The position numbers and the translations under genes are program-made. From Triangularia verruculosa (Eukaryota > Ascomycota > Sordariomycetes > Sordariales > Podosporaceae): DNA of 64,000 nucleotides. The notes beneath the pieces are model-generated. The model ran no database searches, was not told the DNA's origin, and saw only the letters and a program-made list of their open reading frames with translations. The first letter of the stretch is position 1. Every line of letters begins with the position of its first letter. The stretch is from NCBI GenBank assembly GCA_033296885.1, contig MU863901.1:1-64000 (forward strand), written 5' to 3'. Positions 26,462 to 37,336 of the stretch are shown piece after piece.

Positions 26462-28223
26462 TTACTCCTCCTGCCTGGTCAACGTCGAGTGCAGCCTGTG
26501 TTGTTTCATGAAGGAGATACTGATCAGAGAAATGACAGTCAAGCCAAGCGCAGTGAACCAGACACCTTTGAACGCCTCCATGAATGAAGCAATCACTCCG
26601 TCGTACCAGCCCTCGGGCAACCGTCCGAGCTCTCCCAAATCATCACGGATGCGTCCAATCTCCTCGGCCGCGCCGGGAAGATCGCCAAACTTTTCCCACA
26701 GCTTCGCCTTCAGGATATTCTGATAGACAGCAGACGCGACAGTGATGCCGAGCGTGGTGCCCACCGACCGGAAGGCATAAGTAGCGCTGGTAACCGGGGC
26801 CTGCTGCGAGTGCTCGACAGCAGCAATACAACCCAAGAGGGTAACGGTCAGCATGGCACCATATCCAGCACCATGGAGAGTCATGGAGACGAATGGGATC
26901 CATGTTGGCGTGTGTTGGTCCAGCAACGTGTTGAGGGCAACGGCGACCGTGTACACTGACAAAACAATCCTCCCTAGGCCGACATACTTGCCAGTTTTCT
27001 TCATGATCCACCCACTACCGACCGACGCGAACGAGACACCGACCGACGATGAGAGAATACGATATGCGGACTGTGTAGGCGTGTAGCCAAGGACCTGGAG
27101 GTAGAGTGGTACATAGAACATTGTCATCATCATCACCATGGAGCTGCGTGTGTTAGCCGTGGGAATGCCAATGATAAGTAGGAAGCGACACATACGAGCA
27201 GAAGTTCGTGATACAAGCAGCAGCGACAGTTCTTTCCACCAACAACTTCACGGGGATAATCGGCTGCTCTACCCTGCCTTCCCACCAGATCAACGCGAAG
27301 AGCATCGAGACGCCCAGCGGAATACTCGTCAGAACCAGTGGATCAGTCCATTTGACCAGGTTCCCGCCGGCATTAAGTCCCAGCAGCGTCAATACCAAGA
27401 ATCCGACAATGAAGAAAGCACCCAAGAAGTCGATCCTCGAGATCAAGCTCTTGTTAGATACCTTCGGCGGAACTCTCACCAAGTACGCAACCAACCCACC
27501 GCTGACAGCAATGATCGGGACTTGGATTAAGAAAGCCAATCTCCAACCCCAGGATGAAGTGTCATTGATGAACCCACCAAAGACACCACCCAACATCGCG
27601 CCGGTACCATAAGCAATATTTCCCAGTCCTTGCACAACACCCCGCTTCTTGAGGGGTACTAAATCCGTAGCAAGAAAGGTACTGATGCTCATTAGCCCGC
27701 CGCCTCCGACTCCGGCAATGACTCTTCCAAGAATGATCTGCTGCTCATTCTTTGCCAGTCCGCAAAGCAGATTGCCAAGGCCAAACATCAGATTGGAAAA
27801 GACCAACCCTGGCCCGCGGCCGAAGATGTCGGTTAGCCGACCTGACAACGGTTGGCAGGCAGCATTGGCAATAAGGTAGGATGCCGCAAGCCATGACAAC
27901 AGCGAAAGAGAGTGAAACTCTGAGGCAATAGGTCCGGAAAGAGTAACGATAATGGAGGCATCAACTGCCCCGAGGAAAACGCCCAAGTAAGATGAGGCGA
28001 GTGTGATGTAGAGTCGTGCTGGGGAGAGGGGTTGCGCTATGAGAACTGCTTCTTCTGTTTCGGTGCCGGCTCCGCTGACAGCTTGCGAGGATGATGAGGC
28101 GGCCGATGGCGGCTTGGGGAGGAGAGGAGTGGTTTCATTCTCTATTGGTGCTGGTGAGAGGACATTGAGGCTGTTATTGGGGAGCGTGGACGCTGCCGGT
28201 TGTGGTGGGCGACTTGAAGACAT
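26462..28223 (-). CDS. 14-TM MFS transporter (DHA2 / vacuolar basic amino-acid type)
   Basis: Exons 28223..27196 and 27143..26462 (52-nt intron) encode 569 residues. A Pro/Ser-rich cytosolic N-tail of about 95 residues precedes fourteen predicted membrane segments. MFS motif A is seen as GRLTDIFGR, with motif B-like GRVIAGVGGGGL and motif C-like GNIAYGTGAMLGGVFGG. The pattern DASIIVTLSGPIASEF in helix 1 and the long extramembrane loop near the C-terminus fit the DHA2/VBA-type drug or basic amino-acid transporters. Substrate cannot be told from sequence. The start at 28223 was preferred over earlier in-frame codons because the upstream translation is low complexity. No neighbouring pathway genes indicate a role. 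Confidence 0.88.
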
Positions 28224-29166
28224 CTTGCAGGGTTTGTTTATGAGATGGTTAAAGTGATAAGGCTTGGAGGTTGCAAGACGCGGGCAGCGGGCCGATGACG
28301 GCAACGGCTGTGGTGGGGGAGCAATGGTGTAATCCGCTAACGGGTTTTGAGTGTTCGCCGAGTCGAAGAGTGCTGAAAAAAATGTTGTGAAAGCGGCTTT
28401 AAAGCTCAACTGAAGAGCAGAAGACAATCTGAGTCACCTCGGTGATAGCCGAACTGCTCTTGAAGTCGGTTGGTCAGCTCGAGACGACGGTGAGGATGCG
28501 AAGTGGTGCCAACAGGGCTGCAGAGTTGGAAATGTGGGTCCCTCCGGATTTGTGTGTAGACGCAAGTGGAGAATGACTCGGCCACCCAAACGGGCCAAGC
28601 CGGGAAGCAACGATCCACAATTGGCTGCTTGCTGGCTTCTGTGTCACGCCTGGACAAAAAAACAAAAACTGCGAGCTTCTATATACACTGAAATCGACCT
28701 GAACATCAAGATATCGTCTATTAGATTCAAGGCACCACTGCCAAATAGGTGCTCGTCATAGTCCACTACGTCTCTTCCCCACAATCTCAAGGCATTCACT
28801 CCGCTCAGTTCCCTGGATGATCTCAAACTCTACAGAACTGAATCCTGTCCCAACGTGGCCAAACCACACCGTTGTCGCCAAATGTGCACGGATCTAGAGG
28901 AACGAATCACGTATAGTGGACATCTCTTCCAGAAGCACATTAGTGTATCACCTTCGTCACGGCCTTTCATAAAGGTCTAATATGAATTACCAAGTCGAAT
29001 GCGAAAGCTGTCTAAGGTCACCTTGTTTCATTCCATGGAAATTCTGAACTTCCTCTGTTTCACTACATCAAGCAGTTCCCAAAGCGCTTCCCGATAACCA
29101 AGATTGCCCGCTCAACTAGGTATGTACCTTGTCAAAATGAGTTGAGCTCTTTTGACACACCGACCA
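28224..29166. other. spacer, no gene recognised
   Basis: This spacer lies upstream of the MFS gene and downstream of the first orphan paralogue. It contains only short frames. A motif resembling half of the recurrent TACCTAGGTA palindrome occurs near 29116. Confidence 0.5.
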
Positions 29167-30330
29167 TCAATCAGGAACGTACGGGTGGTACTTCCCACAT
29201 TTGCTGCCGATAAAATGACGGGAGTGCTGCTCCATAAGCTCAATCTTAAACTCAGGAGTAACACGCAATGGTTTGGGCGGATGCACAGGGTCATTCCCAA
29301 AGCTTGTCGGCCGCCCATCGTAAGGGACCAAATGCCAATGAACCATTTTCTCACTTAGAGTTACCGAACAGAGGATGAAATGAGGGCCTCTCAATACCAT
29401 CGGCTTGTTCAGTAATTCCCCTTTTTCTGGCTTTGGGGGCTGCACTGGACCGTGAAGAAACTCCGCGAGGAGGGCCCACGGTACCTCAAGCCCGGCTGTA
29501 TTAGCTGTTGGTGTTTCGGAGGGGATCAAGTCTACCTCTTTCCTAATTTTATAGCCACCCACAACGCAGGGATACGGTTGGGAACTGTTCGTGAATAAGG
29601 CCTTCCAGCATGGCTGGGGGTGTTTAGTGCTGTCAAAGGGGACGGTCTTGTACGCGATCTTGATATGGCCGTGCAGCTTTTCAAAAGGCGCGTCGTCCTT
29701 GGGGAGAAGAAAAAACTTCTCAACTTCGGGCCTGCAATATGTGATCTCGTTCATACTGCTAGACATTCGAAAGGCACCGCAGAACCAGGCGAGTTGACTA
29801 CCGATTTCGGCTACCGTGCCCACCTTGGCGCTGTGGATGGTGAGAGTTAACCGTTGTGTTGGAGGGCCTAACTCTTTCAAGGTGAGGGAAAACTCGGATC
29901 CATCGGGTCCTCGCATGATTCCAATATGTGTTTTGTTACCGTTCGGGGCGGCGCCGGGGATGTTAGCTGCCTGAGGATCGACTGGGTTGTTGAAACGCAA
30001 AGCTCCAGCTAGAAACTCGAAGAAGCCGGGCCCTAGACTGGGCCAGGTCTGCGTCATGTAATCGAGTGCGGTTGCTGCTTGTACATTGTTTCCGTAACCC
30101 GTCAGTGTGTATGCATGCTTCAGGGGAGATCTGGCCAACTCGCTTCTATTGTTGGGGAAGCAGGCAGTCGGAGTCCAAGGGAGTGAGAAGGTAAAAGCAA
30201 TACGCCTGTCCCAGTGTTGAAAGTCTATGCGTTTCTTGATCACATCCCTAAGATGTGTTTCTACTTGGGAACCATCACTAGGTAGCCAAAAGGCATTTTG
30301 GAGTGCTGCAAGTCCCCAGATTGAGGACAT
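29167..30330 (-). CDS. uncharacterised protein, orphan family copy 1
   Basis: A single uninterrupted frame of 387 residues, soluble by composition, with no signal peptide or membrane helix and no domain I recognise. It shares blocks with the next gene at 30796-31983: GYGNNVQAATALDYMTQTWP matches GVDNNVQAASPLDYMTQVWP, GSQLAWFCGAF matches GSQLGWFCGAF, VHWHLVPY matches VYWHLQLR, and RHFIGSKCG matches RHFIGGECG near the C-terminus. The two are therefore diverged paralogues in the same orientation. Conserved Trp, Cys, His and Asn-Asn residues could be structural or catalytic, but I cannot assign a function. Confidence 0.75.
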   Translation of the reverse strand: MSSIWGLAALQNAFWLPSDGSQVETHLRDVIKKRIDFQHWDRRIAFTFSLPWTPTACFPNNRSELARSPLKHAYTLTGYGNNVQAATALDYMTQTWPSLGPGFFEFLAGALRFNNPVDPQAANIPGAAPNGNKTHIGIMRGPDGSEFSLTLKELGPPTQRLTLTIHSAKVGTVAEIGSQLAWFCGAFRMSSSMNEITYCRPEVEKFFLLPKDDAPFEKLHGHIKIAYKTVPFDSTKHPQPCWKALFTNSSQPYPCVVGGYKIRKEVDLIPSETPTANTAGLEVPWALLAEFLHGPVQPPKPEKGELLNKPMVLRGPHFILCSVTLSEKMVHWHLVPYDGRPTSFGNDPVHPPKPLRVTPEFKIELMEQHSRHFIGSKCGKYHPYVPD

Positions 30331-30795
30331 GGTGGACTAGACTCAAAGGTTGGTATCACTCGTGGGGATGATAATAAATCTCGGATGATGGGCATCTACG
30401 TCGCAGTGATCATTCTGCATAAATCTGGAAAGCAATTGCAGTAGACCAACATGTACTTTTAACCATGCATCAACTAAGGTGGACAAAGGTCTTCCCGTTT
30501 CGGCGGGTCGTGTGCATCTTTCACATTAGTCATCTGAACTACGAGACACTTAGGTATCTTAGTTATAGTGTGGCTTTCTGACTGTATACGTCTATCACAG
30601 CAGCCATCATAGCACAGTCACATAGAAGCCATCAACGCATTAACTGGATAGTTACCAGGTACCTAATTCTCATTGAACGGTATTGGCTAGGTATGAATTC
30701 TCTTAGTGTGAAAGTGGCGTCCCTACATAGACAGTCTGATAAGACCTCCTAAGCCCCTGAGAAGAGTTCCTAGGCATCTTATCTGTCCTTTTATT
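30331..30795. other. spacer between the two orphan paralogues
   Basis: This stretch of 465 bp carries no gene. It contains CCAGGTACCTAA and TAGGTATGA near 30656-30700, related to the recurrent palindrome, and should hold the promoter of the downstream minus-strand paralogue. Confidence 0.5.
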
Positions 30796-31983
30796 TCACC
30801 CGGAACAGAAAACCCCTTCGTAAACTTCCCGGCTGTAATCCGACTGGAAGAGCCTTTTCTCTCCGCACTCACCTCCAATGAAATGGCGGTAGTTTTCCAT
30901 CTCCTCGAAATCAAAACCAATGCTAGTCTCAGGAGGGGGCAAGTCACAAAGACTAGTCTCAACCAGGTCGGAACCATAGCGGAGTTGTAGATGCCAGTAC
31001 ACCAGACCCTTTTTCAGCACTTTTGAAATGAGGAAAAACCCCTCACCCCTGATGATGATCGGGGTAGTCGATAGGTTCTCGGGCTTTTCGACGGCTGTAT
31101 CATCCTGGCGAATTCTCATGATAATCCTCCACGTCGTCTCAAGCCCGGACACCACATATTTCGCGAGTTTGTTGTTGAACATGTAGTCTGGCGGACGGCG
31201 AATTGGGTAGCCACTGACGATACACCTGTGCGGTTTTCCAAGAAAGAGGTCCTTCCAACAGGTTTGTGGGACGCTGGTGTCGCGTCGACTCCTACACCAG
31301 TTACGGATGTATCCAACATAAAACTCCAGATCTGGAGAGCTGTCGAAGAGGGCGGAACTGTCCACGTTGGATTCAGTATGTTTCAACTTCGGCTGGACGG
31401 TCATATGGGCGTCGTCTGCGGGACACCTCAAAAATGCGCCACAGAACCAACCAAGTTGAGATCCTAACTCAATGATCTGTTCTGGCTCGCCAACCACCAG
31501 GGCGTGCAGATGCCATGTTCCTGCTAGCTGCATATGGTCGGGATAGCGGGGGTCATCGCGAAGTGTACGTCTTGCCTCGGCGACGATGCGAAATTCTCCA
31601 TGGCCAGGAAATACTAAACCGTTCTGGAACCTCTGCTCTCCAGATGACAAGGCGCTTCCCCGCAACTGCCACTCTAGATAGCTATAAAGGGCGGGCCCTG
31701 TGTCCGGCCATACCTGCGTCATGTAGTCGAGGGGACTTGCTGCCTGCACATTGTTGTCAACGCCGGTGAGTGCATAATCCCAGTTCTGACTGTCACGAAA
31801 CTGGCTTGGCTCACACTCAATTCTAAACGTAGCGCTGCGCCTAGTCTGAGTGTAGGGTCTACCTAGGTCTTCGTAGAATAACCTGAACTGATGCCTTACC
31901 CATCGTTGGAGTTTGCATGGACAACCAGTAGGCTCCCACATGTGAGGACTAATACCATCGAAATAGCCCCAATCTGGATCCAT
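30796..31983 (-). CDS. uncharacterised protein, orphan family copy 2
   Basis: A single frame of 395 residues from the ATG at 31983 (MDPDWGYFDG). A longer frame extends upstream but only to a GTG codon, so the ATG was chosen. It is paralogous to the gene at 29167-30330 along most of its length, with the same order of conserved blocks (NNVQA, LDYMTQ-W, GSQL-WFCGAF, WHL, RHFIG-CG). There is no signal peptide, membrane segment or family signature known to me. Identity outside the blocks is low, so the duplication is old. It may represent a family restricted to some Pezizomycotina. Confidence 0.75.
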   Translation of the reverse strand: MDPDWGYFDGISPHMWEPTGCPCKLQRWVRHQFRLFYEDLGRPYTQTRRSATFRIECEPSQFRDSQNWDYALTGVDNNVQAASPLDYMTQVWPDTGPALYSYLEWQLRGSALSSGEQRFQNGLVFPGHGEFRIVAEARRTLRDDPRYPDHMQLAGTWHLHALVVGEPEQIIELGSQLGWFCGAFLRCPADDAHMTVQPKLKHTESNVDSSALFDSSPDLEFYVGYIRNWCRSRRDTSVPQTCWKDLFLGKPHRCIVSGYPIRRPPDYMFNNKLAKYVVSGLETTWRIIMRIRQDDTAVEKPENLSTTPIIIRGEGFFLISKVLKKGLVYWHLQLRYGSDLVETSLCDLPPPETSIGFDFEEMENYRHFIGGECGEKRLFQSDYSREVYEGVFCSG

Positions 31984-32163
31984 GATAGACTCGAATTTAT
32001 CTGGGGTGAGGCGATGTACTCTAGAATACGACACTGGTGTTCCTAGTTTGAAGATGAAGCATCAGGTAGTCTTGCTTCATGTTCCTGATCAATGATGCAC
32101 GCCTTTAATACATACGAATTTTCCAATCAGTGAGCCATTTCTATGCCGATCTCAGTCATACAG

Positions 32164-32173
32164 TACCTAGGTA
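32164..32173. repeat. TACCTAGGTA palindrome
   Basis: A perfect 10-bp palindrome, one of several identical or register-shifted copies dispersed in spacers of this window. Confidence 0.8.
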
Positions 32174-32508
32174 CTTGGGTCGTAATTTGTTAGAGTTGCG
32201 GAGTCATCCACAAACCACTATGAATGTCGTCACCAAGATCAGACGTGTGATGTATGCTTTTACCTCAATCCCAGGAGTCATTAATTCTTGACACTTGTGT
32301 GTAGGTATCTGACACCGTGACCTGTGTGGACGGCACATCATCGGTTTTCTCACTGTCTGAATACCTCAACCAACGAAACCGAACGAAAACCCTTCCATTC
32401 GGCACCGCAATTCAAAACTGCCTCATTTCTATCATCTGTCGTCGTCATGGGCAACTTGCCAAAAAATGAAGGTACTGTCGGCCCGGTAGACAAATAGTAT
32501 AAGGTACC

Positions 32509-32518
32509 TACCTAGGTA
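32509..32518. repeat. TACCTAGGTA palindrome
   Basis: A perfect copy embedded in the longer GGTACCTACCTAGGTAG, so that overlapping registers of the same motif are present. Confidence 0.8.
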
Positions 32519-32873
32519 GTTGAGTAATTGGCTTTGTAGCGGAGATGGATGGTCACTGAGAGATGAATGCCTGCCTGGATTCCATGAATAAGGCCTATCT
32601 TGAGCTGAAGACCAGTTCATTATGGCCTTGTGACTTTTTTGAATGAAATGAGTCCTCGTCAATATTGTCGGGCTGGCTTAGGGCGAAGTTGGAAGATGGC
32701 ACACCCCTCCTCATACAAAGCTACACTGCACACAAAGTCTTTTATGGTAAATGAGCTGTGATATATCTATCTCAGTCATATGGTAGATACCTCAGCCATA
32801 CCGTCGTTGTCAGAGCCATGGAGTCATTTCCAGGTTACCAAGCCCACCCTAGTCACCACCGCATTACTTGACA

Positions 32874-35149
32874 TCAGCATATGATACACTCTTCAACCTC
32901 AATACCTAAAGTCACTTCTGATCTTCCAACCTGATCATTCAAATTTTGGATGTTTAGCATCTGACCATGAGTCTTTCCTTGACCTAAATAGTTCAACCAC
33001 CCAAAACGGTATTTTCTCCAGCTAGTATCAGAATCTAAGATGGCCCTGTCTCTAGCCTCCGTGTTCAACATTGATAGTGACCCAAACAACCACGTTATTG
33101 TCGTCCCGGCTGATAAGTAGTACAGCTTTACGGCTAGAGTATCCGGCGGCAGAGGCAGTTTTGGAGCTCGGACAACAGCAAGCAGGTTGAAGATGCTGAT
33201 GATCATTATGCTCATAATTCCCCAACTTAGAAAGGTGCATGTCAGGTAGTCAAGTCTTGCTCTTTGGTTGCCAAATGGGATGTTTGCGAGAGCTATCGTG
33301 AGAATCAGCGCGAGATTGGCGTTCATCGTGGCCAAGCCCAATGAGAAATGGCGATATGTGCTTGCTGAAAAGAGCGCTGTTGCTGGGGAAACCGACGGTT
33401 TGAACAGGAGCGAATCCCGAGGCTTTGCTGGGGCAGGACGGGACATGTTGATATATGGTAAAACAAGTGTAAGACCTGGGGTGAAAAAATGTTAGCTCCC
33501 TTGCAGTGGATTCGAAACGCAGATGCACTTGCAACTGGGTAAAACGTACTGAGAAATATATTCTTCCAAAGCACATTAATAACCACGCCCATACCCGTGA
33601 ACAAGAACCGAACTCCAAATCCCCGTCCGCTCAAGAATCTCTCAAATGGGTCGTCTTGGTTGTCGTTGAGATAGTACCAGATTGTTATTGTCAGTGTGCC
33701 TAGAGTGAATACTATTAGGAGGATCGACTCCAGCATAATCGGACAGGAGCATCGGCAAGGTGAGAATTCCGTCTTCGATCCAGGGGCTCTTGCTCTTTTC
33801 ACGCTACCAGATAGAAAAGCGGTGGCGGAACTTTGCATTGCATCATGAACCAGACCGTTTTGCAACACGCCGCGTTCATTCCGAAGTGTGGTGATATAAT
33901 AACGCGTGTCTTTCCCTAATGGACTGGCCAAATATATTCGATCAGGGTCCTGCAGCCGGTGAATATGTTGACGAAAGAGATGCAAGGTTGAAGCACTGTT
34001 GGCCAATATTGCTACACCCGCGAGACTGAAGTCGTGATTGGCGATTCCAGAAGAGAACTGCAAGCAGAACTGAACATAGAGCCATGATCCCTAGAATGAC
34101 TTCCACTGCTCTGGCAGCCCCCGGGGACACGCTCAAAGCCCCATAACACTGTATATTAGCACGACAATCGTTTCCAATGACCCCAATCTGAACTGCTTCG
34201 AGCGACAACGTTGTCAACAATTGGCTTAGCGTAACTAACAAGGTAGTGACTGATACTACCCATTCCTTCCTGAATAGCAGTAACAAAGCCTGCCCAATCC
34301 CGGGAAATTGTGTTTGGTAGGAGGTCAACATCGAATCCGAAGCTGTTGCACCTTCGGGGCTGCTAAGTTTGTAGAATGGATCCATTCTTTTTGCCATAAC
34401 ATCCAGAAACACCCAAGGGAGTGAGAACAAGATGGCAAAGAGAGTCGGAGCAAACGAACCGAGAAAGTATTCCTGTGGAGTCGGGACAAGATTGACTTTG
34501 TAACCTCCATCGTCTATGTAGCCATTATTGGGTATGCCAGGGGTTGCCGTTGGCCCAGGTAAGTAGCCACCTGTGGCTGTTGAGACATCGACCGTCGAAG
34601 TTCCCACAGGCAACCAATCCGCCTTGGGAGCGAAGGTTGGGCAGTCAGCATCGGGGCCTGGAAAGGGTGTTGAACAGGATGGTGCAATGGTGATGGAGTC
34701 CGTGACGACTAGTGTTTTGGTGATGCTATTAATCCTGAAAAGGTATGGCTACATGTCAACGTTTGATCGACGCTGTGAAAGAGAACATGTACCTATCAGG
34801 TCACTTACTCTGTAGTGACTGTTGTTGTTATGCGTTGTGAAGGACGGGGATGGACAAGGACGTTTGTGTAAGGTATCATGCCATCTGTCTGACGTCTGTT
34901 GATGTGGTTATTGATGTTTGTAGCTGATGTGTATAAGCTTGTAGCATGCTGCCTGACCATGTCATCAGTCGAATGCGTGGAGTCATTGGTGGTTGGCGAT
35001 GAAAGGCGAATTGAGCTGAGATGAGATTTGGACGGTAATTTGCGGAGAGAATATTCCATCAGGCCCAGCGCAACTACGGCAAAGAGCACCAGAATACTCA
35101 GAAACCCTGGTCGCAGGATACGCGGCCGAAATGAGGAAGACGTCGCCAT
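32874..35149 (-). CDS. DUF3433-like multi-pass membrane protein, reading frame broken
   Basis: Exons 35149..34809, 34734..33550 and 33475..32874 fit splice rules and give a layout like fungal DUF3433 proteins: an N-terminal RPRILRPGFLSILVLF membrane entry, a Ser/Thr-rich extracellular part, FLGSFAPTLFAILFSLPWVFLDV, a repeated second half with WKNIFLSLTLVLPYI (across intron 2), then RPAPAKPRDSLLFKPS. Within exon 2, around 34020-34060, the frame shifts between SVLLAVLFWNRQSR and HDFSLAGVAILANS. Exon 2 has one base too many (or two too few) to join both flanking exons in phase. No intron with acceptable borders resolves it. Either the gene is a recent pseudogene or the assembly has an indel. The function of the family is unknown. 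Confidence 0.7.
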
Positions 35150-35646
35150 TCTCAAAGATGCCTATGACCTTAAAGGACACGGGAGGATGTCAGCGCGGCA
35201 AGTTCATACCATAGGTAGGTATTTGGCAACATCATGAAGGAAATCTGGAAATTGCTGCCATAGCCTCAGTTGAACCTGTGGTGGTGTGGCTACTGTGCAC
35301 TTTACCGGAAAAGGCGATTTTGTTGTCTGTGGCGTTTGATATTGGTGGCGGTTTTGCCGCGAGGGATGTTCAGCTGCCAAAGGACCAATAAACCGATGAC
35401 TTAGCTACTAAGCTACCTAGATATTAAATAGGTATCTGGGCGAATAAAATCTTGACCATAAAATCGGGTCTTGAGATTCCGTTTCGAACATCATTCTTTA
35501 CGAACGGGCGAAAGTGTGTACCCAGAACCTTACATGCGGAAAGGGGCTGACTACAATATCGAACGCTGGGCTCTCGTGAGACTTCTCCATAGTCGTACAC
35601 AATAACCCTCGGTCCCCCTTTCTACCCAAAACCCTTCATCAACCTC
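35150..35646. other. spacer, no gene recognised
   Basis: This is the upstream region of the DUF3433-like gene and the 3' flank of the small gene at 35647. It has TAGGTA-type motif fragments near 35212 and 35406 and nothing else. Confidence 0.45.
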
Positions 35647-36021
35647 TCACAACTTCGACCACTTCTCCTTCCCAGCCTTTGTAGCATCCCCCACAACCTC
35701 AACCCTCTTGATACTAGTAGCATCCCCTTCCATAGTCTTTCCTGGCAGTCCCTTCTTCCCTTGACGAATCTCATCAGTCATCATCCCACTGACATGGTGT
35801 CCATCACCCCTCAACATCTTCTCTTCATGACTTCCACCCGATGACTCTGGTACTTTTCTCGTTGTTTTCGGGAAGCCTTGTTCGCTCTCTGGCTCACCCC
35901 TTGGGTAAGGGTTGGCGTCGTTTGTCTCCGTCTTCAAGGAAATCGGGTCGCCGAGCTGAGAGGGGTTGGCATTGGGGCCGTGGAGTTTCTCAGCGGCGAT
36001 TTGGCGAAGAGGTTTCGTCAT
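35647..36021 (-). CDS. small hydrophilic conserved-looking protein
   Basis: A single exon of 124 residues starting MTKPLRQIAAEKLHGPNAN. It is rich in Lys, Glu, Gly and Ser, with no membrane segment, signal peptide or Cys residues, and is probably largely disordered. The ATG at 36021 was chosen over an earlier one because the upstream translation is unlike the rest. I do not recognise a named family. The compact hydrophilic composition (KTMEGDATSIKRVEVVGDAT near the end) resembles small stress-type fungal proteins, but that is a guess. Confidence 0.6.
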   Translation of the reverse strand: MTKPLRQIAAEKLHGPNANPSQLGDPISLKTETNDANPYPRGEPESEQGFPKTTRKVPESSGGSHEEKMLRGDGHHVSGMMTDEIRQGKKGLPGKTMEGDATSIKRVEVVGDATKAGKEKWSKL

Positions 36022-36692
36022 TTTGAATGATTTTTTTTGATGTTTGCTTGTGTGGGTGTCGCAGTGATACTTTGATATGGCGATGAAATAAGATATCACA
36101 GCCGAACCGCTCAGCGTGCGGAGGGGACGTTTTATCTGCTCCTCTAATTGGTACTAATTGAACCTTGTAGTCTTCAGTAACGGTCAAGCTAGCGTGCGCC
36201 CAAATGTCGTCAGTAGATGACGTCGATGTGAAGTAGGGTTCGGGCCGGGCGGATATCAGACAAGACCTGGTTCACCAACGGCTTGGGCGTGGTTCAGGGC
36301 TTGCATACTTAGCAGCTGTCCCAGGATCTCTCGAAAAGATCGCGATTTCTTTCATGCACTGAAACAAGATTAAATTCGATCGATCTCAGATGCCCTGGTG
36401 AAAGAAACGCGATCAATGTGCGCTTGGGGAAGTGATGATGTCACGCCTGGAAGCTTATCAAGGTAAGCTCTTTCATCTCCATTAATTAAGCATTACCTAA
36501 CTCAAGTTTCATCAACGGAAATATGATCCTCCTCTCTAACATGCGTGACCCAAGAGAAATGTAAGTAAGAAAAAACATCGACGTCGCCTGCCGTTTGTAC
36601 CATATTTGTGACATGTACATCGTCTAATCTTCATAGACTCATCCAGTCGTTAATATCATATCCGAATCCATCCATCTCGGGACCACTCAAAA
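36022..36692. other. spacer, no gene recognised
   Basis: 671 bp between two minus-strand genes. No coding frame or repeat worth noting. Confidence 0.5.
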
Positions 36693-37336
36693 TCAGGCAA
36701 TAGCGGAGATCTCATAGGGCACGACGGCCGAGTCAACATTGCCACAAGTGATCGTTCTACTAGAATAGATCTGGCCAATAGTCCAGTTGGCATTCTGATA
36801 GAACTCCTGGTTGCACTCCAGAGTGAAGTTCGCGGAGCCCTTGGCAGTGAATGTGATACTATCTCATCCGTTAGAGCTTGCTCAATGTAAGGTACAGCAG
36901 CAAGAATCGGGACTTACGGGTACTGCGGGTCCTGGTCTCTGCAGGTCCAGCTCTGTTCCACTCTCAGCTCGCCGGTAGGCCTGTTGAAGTCAAATTTGGT
37001 CGAGCCTCCACGAAGGGTATCATTGCAGCTGTACTGAACGGTTCCATAGAAGAAGTCATTGAGCTGGTTGCTAGCAGCAGAACAATGAGCTGTGCTCTGG
37101 TCGGCGGGGTTCAGTAGGTCAAACGAGGCGTAGCCCCACGAGTTTTGGTGAGCAGGGGTGCTGAAGATGTATGAGGCATGGAAGTCGAAGTTGGATGCCT
37201 GCCACTGGAAATGCTTGAAGGACGTGTCGGAGCAAGAGGTCTCATCTGAGTTGGTCTGCCTGGCGAAAAGTGGAGAAGCTGAGGTGCCGGTAAGGAGGAC
37301 GGCGAGTGCGAGAGAGAGGGCAGATGTGAGATACAT
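36693..37336 (-). CDS. secreted AA1-like domain protein
   Basis: Exons 37336..36918 and 36858..36693 (59-nt intron) encode 194 residues. A clear signal peptide (MYLTSALSLALAVLLTGTSAS) is followed by a short Pro/Arg processing region. The mature part has the AA1-like pattern: FQWQASNFDFHASYIFSTPAHQNSWGY split over a beta-rich fold, several Cys (CSDTS, HCSAAS, YSCND, WTCRD, LECNQ, ITCGN) able to form disulfides, and the late motif NWTIGQIYSSR. Members are small secreted fungal proteins related to the Alternaria Alt a 1-like fold, some active as effectors or elicitors on plants (family knowledge). No specific activity can be read here. The gene faces the same way as the DUF1996 gene further right. 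Confidence 0.82.

Larger units (their letters stand above)
31984..32873. other. spacer with two TACCTAGGTA palindromes
   Basis: No gene is recognised in this 890-bp stretch. It carries two perfect copies of TACCTAGGTA at 32164-32173 and 32509-32518. Confidence 0.5.
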
